Part shown: positions 22,801 through 34,900 of the stretch, piece after piece
Layout: each line of letters begins with the position of its first letter
Position numbering within the stretch: the stretch's first letter is position 1
NCBI GenBank assembly: GCA_942486035.1
Contig: CALNXK010000161.1
Span: 990,001-1,054,000, forward strand
DNA length: 64,000 bases
Source of the DNA: Porites lobata
Lineage: Eukaryota; Cnidaria; Anthozoa; Scleractinia; Poritidae
Direction of reading: 5' to 3'
Translations under genes and position numbers: made by a program
Notes under the pieces: generated by a model
Databases searched by the model: none
Told to the model about the DNA's origin: nothing
Seen by the model: the letters and a program-made list of their open reading frames with translations, nothing else

Positions 22801-25800
22801 CAGATGAAAAGCAGATATTCAATATACAACTGAATCTTGGGAAATATCTCTTCCTGCCAAAAACAAAAGATAAAGTACTTTAAAATAATGTAACATAATG
22901 ATTGTGGTTGATCTTTACTTGAGAGTTATGATAATCAATGTAATTACAATATATTATATAATAAGATTGCCTTTACAGCCATTCAGAGTGATAACCATCA
23001 TAATATTTCTCCTCATAATATCAAATGCTTTATGGAACAAAATGATTAGTGACAATAATTAGGAGATTATCACCCAAGATAAATTTAACAGATACCAGTA
23101 GTTCACAGAGATGCCAACCACTGGGATAAAATATCACGAGAATGTCTCTTTTGCAGCACCCACAAAATCACCCAACCCCCTTCCCTCTTAAAAAACACAA
23201 AACGACACAGTGCTCACATCATAACATGAGAGTGGCTCAGGACACTATATGAAGTCTTACATGAGGTAATATCATCCAAAGCCGCTTCAATCACTGCACT
23301 TACCCGTTTGGCTCGCATAAAGTACAGTTCAGGAAAGCAGTGCACCCAGAATGAAATTTGAAGAATGAAGTAGAATTTGAGGGTGAATCTGAAAGGGGTG
23401 TCAGATAGAGTATATTTCAGTCACAATATATTAGAGACCAGTTTAGATTCGAGGAAGAGAACATCTACGAGTATGGGATTTCAGTTCGCTTCAAGTTTTT
23501 GTGTACTCTCAAGAACTAGACACCCCAGAAAGCTTCATTTCACTTTGTTTTCACCACAAAAGTTACCACTGTAATCTTTATTGAAGGTGGTTAAGCCCTC
23601 CCCCAATCACAAAATGATTAAACTTCCAACATTATTTTGATAATTTGTTTCCACCACTACGACATTCTAGCAAGAACTCATCATAGAATGATGGCTACTG
23701 TACTACACTGTATCATCTTTACCCACCCAAATGACGCTGATTCACAAGCGAGCACTACTTAGTATAGAGAAAAATCTTGTACTCGTAGTTGTTCTAGTCT
23801 TAGAATCTAAAAGTCTCTATTATCATCATCATCAGCACACAGTTCTTGATGTGCTAGGTTTTTGTGGCAAAGGTGTTAGCAATCAGTGGTACTTTTACAG
23901 GCAAGCTGTAGAGTCCAGCCTTGGAATAAAATTTCAGAGGAGGGTTGCAGAACTAAAGTTGGCAGCCGCATGTTGAACGCAAAACTGAAATGGGCAGGGC
24001 AAATAAAAGTTGAGATTTAATTGGTCATTTCAAGGTCTTGCATTAAACTTGCCGCAAGTCATCAAACTGGGAAAACAGACCTGAAACTTAATTCACTCAG
24101 TTTCCTAACCGTAATCACTAAACTTCACAGTCATTTGGCGTTCAGCACCCAGCAAACTAAAAAATACCCCTCAGCCTGCCAACATTGCATCACTATACAA
24201 CAGTTCTGGAATGTTAAACAGGACATCAAGGGTCACTTTATTTTTACCTGGGCCAATAACAGGGCAAAGAAACTGGTTCAAGTCAATTTTAGTCCTCAAG
24301 GTTAAGAATTAATTTATTAAGCAGTGAACTAACAAATGTGCTGAGAACTTACGACATTTCATTATGTGGGTAGCCTTCCCAAAGTTTTGAAATATGAGGA
24401 ATAAATCCTTCCTACAAAGAAAAATATTATTAACACAAACACTAAGAACTATGCTTTAAGCAGGAAATAACAAAATATTGTATAAAATGCATTTAGCCAA
24501 GATGGAGGCAGCTATGCCTTTGAAGATAGGAGTACAGCAGATATAAACCTGGGCTCCCTATGGATGAGTTTCAAAGGTTCACCATTTGAATTTCCTAAAA
24601 CTTTTCTTAGACTCCACCAAATTGGATGTCTCCATCATTTTACTGTATCATGCATACAAAATAATGTATCTCATAATGTACACAAATATACTGTTTTACC
24701 TTCAAAATGATATCTGCTCCCCAGGCAGCAAAGAAAAAGTAGAATGGAAGTAATATCCCAGAATCATTAAACTTGGTATTTTTTGTTTTTGAAAGGCGTA
24801 GTTTACGGGAGACTTTCTGTAATCAATAAAAAAAATACACTCATTACAGTACCCACAGCCAGATTAAGTTTAAATAATGGCACTTGGGGACAATCAAAAG
24901 CATTTTCAGCTAACGGATCTTGTTGCTGGTTCTATAACACGATAAGTAGTAGACCTTGACACAAATTATGGTGGGATGACTTAGTAGTCTTATGTTCAAA
25001 TCTACGGAAGAAATCCTATGGCATTGAATCCAATGAGCTATCTTTGGCAGAACATTTACATGGTGTTATTCACTTCTTTGAATTTTACAAAAAGAATTTG
25101 GAACTTTTGTGAATTTTAAACATTGCTAAAAGAATGTTCTTTCTTAGGAACACAAATCTGAATGCAAGGGTAAGGGAATATTCGTATGGGATTTTGTTCT
25201 TAGGGACTATTCACATAATACCAGAATCACCAGGGTTTTCATTCTGGACGGATTTCATTCCATCTTCATACATTTCTCTGTATTATTTGTTCACATGATA
25301 CCAAAATGACATTTTGTTCCCATACTAGTCATTCCGGAACGAGTTCATTCTGCATGGTTTTCAATCCACATGAAATTCTCATTCTGGTACGAAATTTCAT
25401 TTTGCTATCATGTAAACTAAAAAGGATCTTTGTTCCGGAATGAAAAATCACAAATCATGTCGTCTGGAGCGAGTGGCACATGTGTATCTAATCTGGCACA
25501 AAAACCACCTGAGTGAGAATGCCTTAGGCTGAGATGGTCAATTTTATCACGTCAATGCAGGATGAGCTTCACTCTGGAACGAAACTAAATTCCGGAATGA
25601 AAGCCATTCGGGTATCAAAATTAATAAAAAGTTCCTTATGCTAAGACCTAAGCATAAAAGGGCTGGAAATATTTTGCTTTTCTACTTACATCCCAGACAT
25701 ATTCCTGAATGATGGCATGAACAACAATCCATGCTAATGAGTAAAAGAAAATTGTGCAGAAATCTTTGGGTCCATTTGTGTATGTTGTCGGCAGTTCCTC

Positions 25801-27265
25801 AGTACCTGTAGGGTGAAACAAGTATATGCCATCAAAGATCGAGGTCACGAGAATCAAGAAACTAATCATCAAATAAAAAGTGTTTTAACGGTCCACCTTC
25901 ATCTGTTTTGCTTTGTAGCCTTTTTTTGGCAGTGTGCACTCTTAAAGGTGAGTCAATCTGATACAAAGATGTCAACCTCTGGAGATCTGAAATCTGGAGA
26001 TCTATTTCTTTCTCTTTTGCATCACCCACCCCCCCCCATCCCATATTATCACCACCAACACCACCCTCCCCCCTTGATCCATTCCCCAAATTATAACATG
26101 CTTAGTGCATTGTATGTTTTTTTACATGATGTACAGACCATCAGAATTTGCTTTTAAGATTGTGATGATTGTTAATCATCATCAGTGATGAAATATGTTC
26201 AAAAATGTCCCAAGAATTGTACTATGAATGAAAGAAAATTTTCGAATTATAGGAAAAAAATGGGAAATTCCCAACTAAAGCACTAAAAAACCCAAAAGTC
26301 TATTTCATCTAGGAGATTAATGGACACCCGATATCTGTCCAGACTGTTTTTACATAGAATTTGTCAAAGTAATAACCTCTCAAAATGTAACTTAAATTCT
26401 TTAATTGTACAAAAATTTCAAACCAATACAAGGGTCATTTAAAGAGCTAAAAGTATTTTCTGGTGTACGTAGGTCAACTAGGGGTGAAAATTTGACACAG
26501 GGTCTTTAAACAGGTCCTTTAACAAATATCTTTTTCAGTTTCAGCCCACAAAGTTAGTTAAGCAAGTGTTAACAACCTTAAGTACTTCACAAAATATTAC
26601 TTAGCAGATTTTAGGAAAGATAAACAGTAAAGTATGTATTATCTTTAACAAATTAGGAATGGTAGGAATATATCTGTACCGGCCTTTTGTCTACAACTAA
26701 ATGACCAATCAAATATTCCCACGACAATAAAAGCACCAAGCTAAAATAAGATGGGAAATGCTCTTATGAGACTTTCGAAAACGGCATTACGTATTTTTTA
26801 CTTGTTTAAAATAAAAGTTGAACAACGATCGCTGTCTTTAGAGACAAAAAATCTGAAACCCGCGCAAATACATTGCGTTTCACGTGGTACCCTGATATGT
26901 CGTTGCATGTGCGGGCCTCACATGTACATTCGTTAATATCGTTTGAAAAGAAAGGGTTGTGATTTCCTTTATCAGACTTACCGTTAGTAGTCCTGGTCAG
27001 ATTATGCTGAGGTGCAATAAATACAGCCGCTACTTTGCTCGTTGCCTAGTTATACAGCAGTACAAAGAAATAGAATTAGGTTTTTGAAAGGTTTTACTAA
27101 CACGAAGACTACACTACTCCCCCAAAAAAGCGAAAATCTCACCTGGAACATAAGTCCCATCATGAAAACCATACAGATACAAGAGACTATATCGCCATGA
27201 TTGGTAATGACGAATTCATGGCTGAGAATCGGGGCATTCTTGCCCGTTTTTCGTCGGCCAGGCAT
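19853..27265 (-). CDS. TRAM1: TRAM, translocating chain-associated membrane protein
   Basis: ER multispanning protein that sits beside the Sec61 translocon and helps signal sequences and transmembrane segments enter the bilayer. Exons (5' to 3' on minus): 27265-27143, 27045-26982, 25805-25690, 24816-24700, 24411-24353, 23388-23304, 22853-22783, 22584-22474, 21651-21580, 21459-21388, 20117-19853; total 1155 nt, 384 aa plus TAG. The N terminus (PILSHEFVITNHGDIVSC) matches the TRAM signature, followed by TM1. N56 of QHNLT sits at the human TRAM1 luminal glycosylation position. HAIIQEYVWD and VVHYFVECINHAMRM belong to the TLC/TRAM core. After the last TM comes a Lys-rich then Asp/Glu-rich cytosolic tail (KKKDNKKKSKKESEKKKKEE). 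Intron placement is fully phased. TRAM1 and TRAM2 cannot be separated confidently; the symbol is by overall resemblance. A good acceptor-like tract just upstream of the ATG suggests a 5' UTR intron. Confidence 0.94.
20275..20730. repeat. Dispersed repeat ('gcggcac / gggagta' type)
   Basis: Lies in the last TRAM intron. Motifs 'ttttcagaccaaaacagcac', 'cccttcggggcggcacatac' and 'atataagggagtactccc' mark a dispersed repeat. A reverse-orientation relative lies at about 27890-28150 and a partial one at about 33620-33850. No coding capacity; it includes an ORF on minus that is not a gene. Confidence 0.6.
20825..20880. repeat. G-rich low-complexity tract
   Basis: Runs of 9-14 G separated by GAGGGAAAG-type spacers within the last TRAM intron. 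Such tracts are prone to length error in sequencing. Confidence 0.8.
22100..22305. mobile_element. TTAA-flanked MITE, CCCTTTAAG family (intact)
   Basis: In the TRAM intron 21652-22473. CCCTTTAAGTCCCAATA at the left and TATTGGGGCTTAAAGGG at the right are a 17-bp inverted repeat, flanked by TTAA at 22096-22099 and 22306-22309. This is the cleanest member of the family in the window. Confidence 0.85.
23430..23822. mobile_element. Long-TIR MITE (TAGATTCGAGGA... family), copy 1
   Basis: In the TRAM intron 23389-24352, ending 42 nt upstream of the acceptor of the exon at 23388-23304. Ends 'ttagattcgaggaagagaac...ctacgagta' and 'tactcgtag...gaatctaaa' form ~40-bp inverted repeats. The interior 'gttaagccctcccccaatca' and 'ccactacgacattct' match the copy at 37403-37750 in the same orientation. 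Confidence 0.8.
25160..25640. repeat. Repeat rich in TTCCGGAATGA motifs
   Basis: In a TRAM intron. 'cattctggtacgaaatttca', 'attccggaacgag', 'ttccggaatgaaa' and 'catgataccaaaatgac' recur in both orientations over ~450 bp. This suggests a composite inverted-repeat element, but exact termini could not be set. Confidence 0.45.
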
Positions 27266-28917
27266 TTTTTTCTGCGATAAAGCAGAAAGAAAGGAGAGAA
27301 AAGAAAGAAGGTTACTCGGGCCCAGGCTTTCAATGCCATTTGATTTGTTACCAGACTGCTTCCGTTGTGGGTTGGACTGGGTAGGTTGGGGACAATAAAA
27401 GAGTTCATGAGCAGAAAATGTGGTTTTTAATAAATGTTGATTGTAAAGATTTGAAAACTTTGCGAGATCGAGAAATGTGTTGCCCTACTTCTGCACAAAA
27501 ACTGGGCAATGATGGTTAAACATGAATTTAAAAATAAAACCCTCTTTGGGCCCGAAAACTCTTCGGAAGTTTTGAGACTGTTTTGAGGAAATGTACACCT
27601 GGCTGGAGGAAGAATAGTAGACTTAATAATCATTCAGTCCTAAAATATAAAGAGTTGAGGTTTTGTCAGATCAGAAGCAGGATAGGGCTGGGAAAATCAC
27701 ATACAGTCAGAATTGAGAATTCCTCCATCGTGGAAGGCAGCATTGCCGAAAGATCAGCGTTTTATTTGCAATTATCAGCGTTTAACTTACCACCTTCCCC
27801 CTATAGTTGGAACCACTCGCAAACGACCACCTCTCACTATTTCGCTGGAGTATGTACCGCCCCAAAGGTAGGGCTTTTGCACCATCAGTTGGGTCTCTGA
27901 AAACGGGTATAGATTTTGCCCATTTTGGTCTGAATCAGGAAGACAGAGTAACTGAAGCGAAATCGTAAAGATCTTTTAAGAAATCTTGTTGGAGCTCTAG
28001 TCTAAAAATGATGACTTAATTTCTACCTATACCAGGTCTGAAAACGGGTGTGGAAAATAACATTTTCTTAGCCTAAAATAGAGTCAGGATTTAGAGAACC
28101 GGGCGGCACACGCCCACCAAAAATTCCCGGGAATATCCCCTGGGCCGAGTTTTGTTACTCTTAGTAGCGGAAAGTCTTCTAGTGAAAACATAGAACAACA
28201 CATACATGTTTCGTCAGTTAGAAACTCTTCCAGAAAGTGTGTCCAGCCTCTACTCGATCCTCAACTTCAACTTTAACTTCATTTATTAACAGAGACCGTC
28301 CTGTGTCTCCCATAAGCCACCTGCGGCTTAGTGATCGCTTATGGGAGGAGTAGCAAACTGATCCTGACGGTAAAGCGATGAAGAGGTTCCTGATGTTACT
28401 TAAAGTCTTGTTAGTCTTGAAAACAGGCAATTTTAGTGATTGGATCGGATCTCGTGTGGCATGTAATGCACCAGTCAGTGGGGTGGGGGGAGGGGGGAGG
28501 GTGGTGCGAGGGTTTCAAATGACTGGTGCATAATTTTCTCGGGATGGCGGGTAAACCAGGTTGGTTTTCGAGGGATTCCATCCTCAAAAGGTCGAGAAGT
28601 TTTTTCCGGTTTTAATATTTCTAATGTTTACTCGTTGATATCTAGTCTGGTTTTTTATCTGGGTGAGGGAAATTAAAATCCAAAAAAGAAGCTTAGCCTT
28701 ACCATTCTTTCCTGCTTCCGGTGTCACTAGCACTGGCTTAATAGCTTATACGAACCAATCAAAATACAGACAAATCGAAGGACTGTCTTTGCATAATTTG
28801 TTCACGCGATCCATAAACAGTTCGCAAATGGCGGCAGCCGCATACCTGACTATTTTTGAAGCCTGACAAGGTTTCTCGAGGAAGATATTTAAGATTTCCC
28901 TTGCACCAGTCAGAGAA
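27266..28917. promoter_or_regulatory. Divergent TRAM / FBXO10 intergenic region with FBXO10 promoter motifs
   Basis: The two genes are head to head, 1652 bp apart between start codons. On the FBXO10 side are an ETS-type CTTCCGGTG at 28715-28723, a CCAAT at 28755-28759 and a YY1-type AAATGGCGGC at 28826-28835. The last includes the ATG of a 12-codon upstream ORF (28828-28866) that would lie in the FBXO10 5' leader if transcription starts upstream of it. The middle is repeat: a dispersed-repeat copy at about 27890-28150 and a fold-back at 28461-28533 with TGCACCAGTCA / TGACTGGTGCA ends. No TATA box in a convincing place. Confidence 0.45.
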
Positions 28918-31900
28918 ATGCCCGAAAAAGAAGTTTTGCTTCCCTTGGAACTGTGGCGGGTTATTTTAAACCATCTTTCAGTGCGGGATCTATGTCGCTG
29001 TTCCCAAGTTTGCCAAGAATGGAGGGAGTTAGTGAAAAGCTTAGATTCTACTCGTTGGAAGGAGCTTTTTTTGGCTTCAAAACGGTGGAAACATCCGAAC
29101 TGGCCTAACTACACACAGAAAGAACCGTCCTCTTGGAAAGACACATACAAAGTCCATCATTTGGCTTCGAAACAGTGGGTCAACCGCAGTGTCGAGGTTC
29201 GATGTGCACCTTGCTTGTATTTGTTCAGGCGAAGATTAGATCGCCGACGTATCTTCCGTGTTGGAGCGGGCAGAGAATTCCAGACTATTAAAAGCGCAAT
29301 TGCTTCGGCTTCTCCTTTCGATTGCATTCTACTTCAGCCTGGTGTTTATGATGAGCAGCATGTTTTGAGTTTGAAATTCCCAATCGAAATCTGTGGTGAA
29401 GGAGAACTCGGCGATGTCCTTGTTCAAATAGCCATCGAACAGCAAGCTTCGACCACACGAATTCAAAACATTATTCTTCAACCTGGCCCGCAAAGATCTC
29501 AAACTACACTCCCTGTCATTTTAAAGGTAGGGTGAAAAATACAGATTTGTAGTTTAGAACCCAAGGCGTTGGGGAAATTAAAAATTAGTTTCATCAGTAG
29601 GCTTTCTTATGTGGTCGCTAAAGATCTGCGCTATAACGATTATACTTCGTGCGACATTTCATAGTAAACAGACCTCCTATTCTTAGTTTATGAACTAGCT
29701 TTTTATCATACTTCTGGACAAGACTTTCATATTATTATTTAATTCACCGAGAGACATTTTATATGAAATTTCTCGAACCAGGTCTGTTATTATGTAATTC
29801 TTAGGTAACATTTACACAATTTAAATTGATCAATATATTTTTAGTTTATAGTGAAATTTACCTCTCGGACATTTGTGGCTTCAAATGTATCACATTTTGC
29901 AGGATATTCTCTCCGCCCTATTAAATTTCAATTCTTTTAACCTGAAGTCGTTTTTTTATAGCTGTGTTAAAGTACACTGAAAACTTTTTTTTTTTTAGTT
30001 TTTACGCTTATATTTCCATAATTTTCACAAATTAGTTCATGGCCGTAAGAGCTTGAATTTGAAAATTGTGGTAAAAAGTTGACTAAACTTAGCTTGTTAG
30101 TTCTCTTTTTTATCACATCTTATTCTGTGTAAATTTGAATTAATTTCCTCTCTAAAAAATCTTTTCGCCCTCTGTTTGTGTATACTTGTACCACATGTAC
30201 TATTTAAGGTAGCAAAAACCAGCCGCTAGATACAAAAAATAAGAAGTTGGTTTGGCTAGCATATTTGTGAAATATTGTATGTATATGGTGCGTGGCTCTT
30301 TTTCTTCCTTTTTTGTGCGTATACAGGCCAGGTGGAAACATCAAACATTGCTCAACAATTGGCACGTGCAAAGGTTTGACATATGAATCAATTACATGTA
30401 TAAATGTGCAAATCTAAGGATCAACAGATTTGTATTTGGATTGATCCACTGTTCCATTTGGCTGAGCTCGTTGAGTCAAGTGAAAAAGATTTACTTCAAC
30501 TCATACATCGAACTTCTCAGGTGCTAAACCTAATGCATAAATTATTTGTGATTGCAGCTACGTAGCTTTTGCTAGTGTAGACAAAAATTGGAAAGAGTGA
30601 TGACGACGTTGACGGTGCTCTCATGTTAGGTTTTTGTGGCTACTGCCTCCCTTTAGGGAGCGTAGCCACTATGTTGTGGCATTGTGAGTAAGTCTGTAAG
30701 TCAGTAAGTCCATAAACTTGCACAGGAAGTCCACCATCTTGGTCTGATTGAAAGTGTGGCCGCGCATCAAAAAAGGGGTTAAAAAAATGCTTTTGGCGAT
30801 GAATTTCGATGGCAGAAGTATTTTGCAGAGAAAATGGGAGCGGTTTGGACCAACAGCTATAAAATAAGAGGAAAAATCGTGGTATAAAAATATTTGTGAT
30901 GCGTCTCTGTTGTGCTTCTGCCCCACAGTTCTTTGACTGTACCTGTATGACGACCACGGGGTTCGAGCCCTAGGCTAGCGGTGAATTTTTTCTTTTTTAT
31001 TCGCCCTCTTTTTTCTTGGCTTTTTGTTTTTCTTTAAATTCCTCATTTAATTTTCTACAGAGCACAGTTAGGGGTCTTACCAAATTTAAGACACGAGGGA
31101 GACTTTCAGGTTTACGATGGTTAACTTCCACTTGTGGACTGGATCATCCAGACATTGAACTTGATGAGAAGATGAGCATTTTCTCTTCCACTCCCCAAGA
31201 TCACGGGGGATGTACAAATTCCAGCTGGCTGGAAAGTGGTCTGAAAGTGAGAAAATGTCATGCTATGCCACTCTTGAGAACCTGTATGAGCCAAAAATGG
31301 ACGGGATTTTGACCATTAGCTTCAAAATAGCAGTGGAAACATGTCTTGCATCCTACTTCACTGATGAGTTGTATCAGCTTTGTATGACATATGCTTTTCA
31401 TTGCCATGAAATGCGTTTACATCGTTTTTTCACTGAGCAAAACTCTTGAGAGAATTTGAAAAATCCTTGGTGAAATTTTTGAAAAATTGTATTTACAACA
31501 TTGCGGACAGCCAGATCAAGATATTTTCTTGCTTTTTAATTCTTGTTCCAAATAAGAAAATCATAGAAAGAAAAGTAGGCTATGGATATTTTCTAATTTC
31601 TTAGCACTTCATTTTGCAGCTGTTAATTTTTTTCCAAACAATGATATATTGCATACTATGACATCATTTAAAACACTTTTTCCTGCATGGCCATTATAAT
31701 ACATAAAATTATGTGGCAAATTTTCCATCTACTGAACAAGAATAAAAAGGTAATATTATTTTGATAGTGAGATAAACTTTTAAGAACCAAAATAGCAAGA
31801 ATTTTTTCTGCCTGCTAATGAAAACCTTGTCCTATGTCAATTAAATACTATTTTTTTGGCATTTTTTGTACTTATAATAAAGCCACTTATGAAAGACAAC

Positions 31901-34900
31901 AGCCTCTCTCTACTGAATACATTACACAGTGCAATGAATGTTCTGTTTTGAATGTGTCATAGTTGTGTTAATGGCACTGAAGGTTTATCTCCAGTGTAAT
32001 ATCTTTTTCCACTACATTTTTAATGACAGACTGTTGAGTTAAACACTTCTTTTGATTGTCATTTAACATGTAATTTTAAAGATCATAGAGTCTAACAAGC
32101 CATGTACACTGTTTTTGACCACATTCACAAATCAGAAAATTTTTCTCTCGGTCTATTTAAATTAGAGTCATAATACATGTAGGTGTTCTGTGCCATTGAC
32201 ATAATCATGCATAATGTTTTTAACAGTAGTTGTGAAAACAAAATCAATTTAATCATATCTTACAAACATAACTTTAGTTATATGTTAGATATTCAGAGTT
32301 TTCCGAGGAGAGCAACAGGGCAGCTGCTTGCCCGCTGACTCAATATTACACCTTTTATATTACAGGAAGTTTTCCCTTGTGTTAATTACCATATTGAAGA
32401 AAAAAATATATACAACGCAGTGCGTTTCAAATAAAGGAAACAGGGGGTAACATTTAAAAATGAATGAAATAAAGGCAATGTACACAAAGATTTGAAACTT
32501 GTTGCGACAATGGGGACAAAAAAATGCAAAATTCAAAAAGCAAACATTATTCGTGTATTCTTTAAATTATTTTATTATATGGCTTCAATAGAATACACGC
32601 ACTGATTAGCCGTTTTCTCGTGATGACTGGGCATTGCAAGCTAGGTGTCCAAGGCATTACCATGTGTATTTAACTTGATAGTGGTCATCTTTATGGACAT
32701 CCATGTTACGGTCAATAAATATTGACAGCTGTCAAAAATGGTATCTGCTGATCATGACCAGTGTCAGCTGACTGTATCGCGGGTTCAAGTGTTCAACTCA
32801 TTGAGGTGACGTGCTTTTAAAAATTATCCGCTGACCAGTTGTTGGTTTTAATTGATCGCAGGCTCAGGTCCACGACGAAAAGGCCATATAATAAATAACT
32901 TACCGGTATTAACATTGTCTATCGCTTCGGTCAATACATCAAGGCCTTAATCTGAGATTTCCCTGTAATAACCAATTGGATGAGGTTAACAAGTAGTATA
33001 TGTAGAGGATATTACATGGCCGTGCAGGGATACAGATTTTATCTGCCAGTGCTGAAAGTATCTCTCAGGAGTGAGCGAAGAGAATGAGTGAGAGATACTT
33101 TCAGCATGAGAAGATAAAATTTGTATCCCCAAGCGGCCATGTAATGTTCTGAATATTTTACAGATACTGATTAAATTCCTACATAAAACACAACTTTTTT
33201 TAAATTCATTTTCGAAACAGCAAAATAGTGTAATTAAGTGGTCACCTATCGCAAAATGCCTGTCACAAAAATGTTATGAAACTCGGATGTAAAGTTATAA
33301 AGGAGAAATAAAGACGATAATACTTTTATTTTCTGTTTGAAAAAGTCAAAAGTCATGTTAGTAACCATGGCGACACCAATATCCTCACACGTGAAAGAAA
33401 AAAATAGTATCTTCACTGCGTGCGATGAAGATATGATTTTTTAGTAAAAGGAAAAATCCTGGTATTTCATCAGTATCTATATAGTAAAGGGGATTAAACA
33501 AAGAAGTCTTAAGTAATTACCAATTCGATGGTTCTTTACAGTTTCATCTCTGATACTGGCGGATCAATAGTGAGCAAAAATGTACTCCTCTTTCGTGGGT
33601 GTCAAGAATGTCTGGAGTGTATTGAGTATTTGGGGTTAAAAATAATGGAAATTAAGGTTAATGATACGGAAATTATTTTACTTACCCCAGTGGGGAGGAG
33701 GGCTCTCCCTTATTTGGCTTAAGCGGGTATGTTTTGTTGAACAGGGTGTGGTTTTCCGGGTCTTGAGTTGTAAACGGGGTATAAAATTTCATTACATGTG
33801 AAGCATCTTGAACAGGGTGTCTTTTTGGTTTGGAAGCCTTCTCAAGGAATTTGAAGGCCTGGCAACAATAAGCATTCTACATTTGTGGTATTTATTCCAT
33901 GATGCTGGTTTAAAAAATTGCTCAATTCAGTTTGTGTAAAGGAAATGAACCAGGGTCATTATGAGCTGTCAAACAACACCTCAGAGACAAATTTGGAGAA
34001 CATAGATGCTCCATAGAAAAAGCCTTAAATCAACATCACTTTAGCCATCCTTCTGCTGTTTCAGACCACTTCTCTCTTCCAGATCATTCCATCAAGGACA
34101 TAGAACTCATTCAGTTTCCATAAGGCCCGTTGAGGACTTATAATAATTTCTAAAGGCAAAACACTTGATTATGAGGTTTCTTGTTTCACTACCTATTTAC
34201 TTTGCTTGAGTACCTCCCCCTCTCCCGCCCCCCACCCCTTTTAGGGTACATGTAAATACCATTTTTTCAAACTTTTTTCAATTTTAATTTAGGTTGGTAC
34301 TGGACATGTTCAAGTTGACAACTGCGTTCTTGAGCAGGGTCAAGTTCAGGTATCATCTCCTGGCAGTATTGTTGTCCGCTACTGCACCTTTAATAATGCC
34401 TGTATCACTCTACGATCAGTTGGCTTTAGTAGGATTGAAAACTGCCTATTCAGCACAGACGAAACGTCAGCAGTTGTCATAGAGGGTCTTCCACCAGTCA
34501 CTAGACAAAGACCCATATCCAGACCAATCGAGGACTGGATGACATCAAATGGTATTGACTCGCTGGGTTTAGAAGACTTATATGACCTGTCAGTTGTTGA
34601 TGGCGATCAAGGAATGAAGAATGGAGCAAAGTTAATGTCGGGGAAAGCCATTGAACCACAAAATGAGAAATGTTTAGTGCCACCTGCTAAACTTCCTGAC
34701 GAGCCAATGAAAGGACACAATGGTAGTCAGGTGACTGTTTTAACAAACGATCTCAGTCAAACTAAGACTTCACTTGGTGTTGGATGTCACACGCGGAGAT
34801 ACTATCTTGATGCACAGTGTCGCGAGGTTGTGAGGTCTATCCATGGTTGTATTGTAAGAAAAAATCGTTTTTGCATAGGAAAGGGGGCCGTGCTTGTCAG

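Larger units (their letters stand above)
29527..34292 (+). other. FBXO10 intron 1 (4.8 kb)
   Basis: Mostly AT-rich with no gene. Contents: a dispersed repeat at about 30630-30970 with a GTGGCTAC...GTAGCCAC hairpin at 30636-30669 and a GGTTCGAGCCC box-B-like string near 30960; a possible cassette exon at 31061-31246; a fold-back at 33011-33145; and a partial dispersed repeat at about 33620-33850 ('ggctctcccttatttggctt'). Confidence 0.55.

Noticed and set aside
25813..26157. 114-codon plus-strand ORF with a His/Pro run
   Set aside because: It overlaps the antisense of TRAM intron and a C-rich repeat; composition is driven by low-complexity sequence.
30940..30975. tRNA-like B box (GGTTCGAGCCC), possible tRNA or SINE
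   Set aside because: No cloverleaf or A box at the right distance was found; it may be part of a dispersed repeat but does not support a tRNA call.
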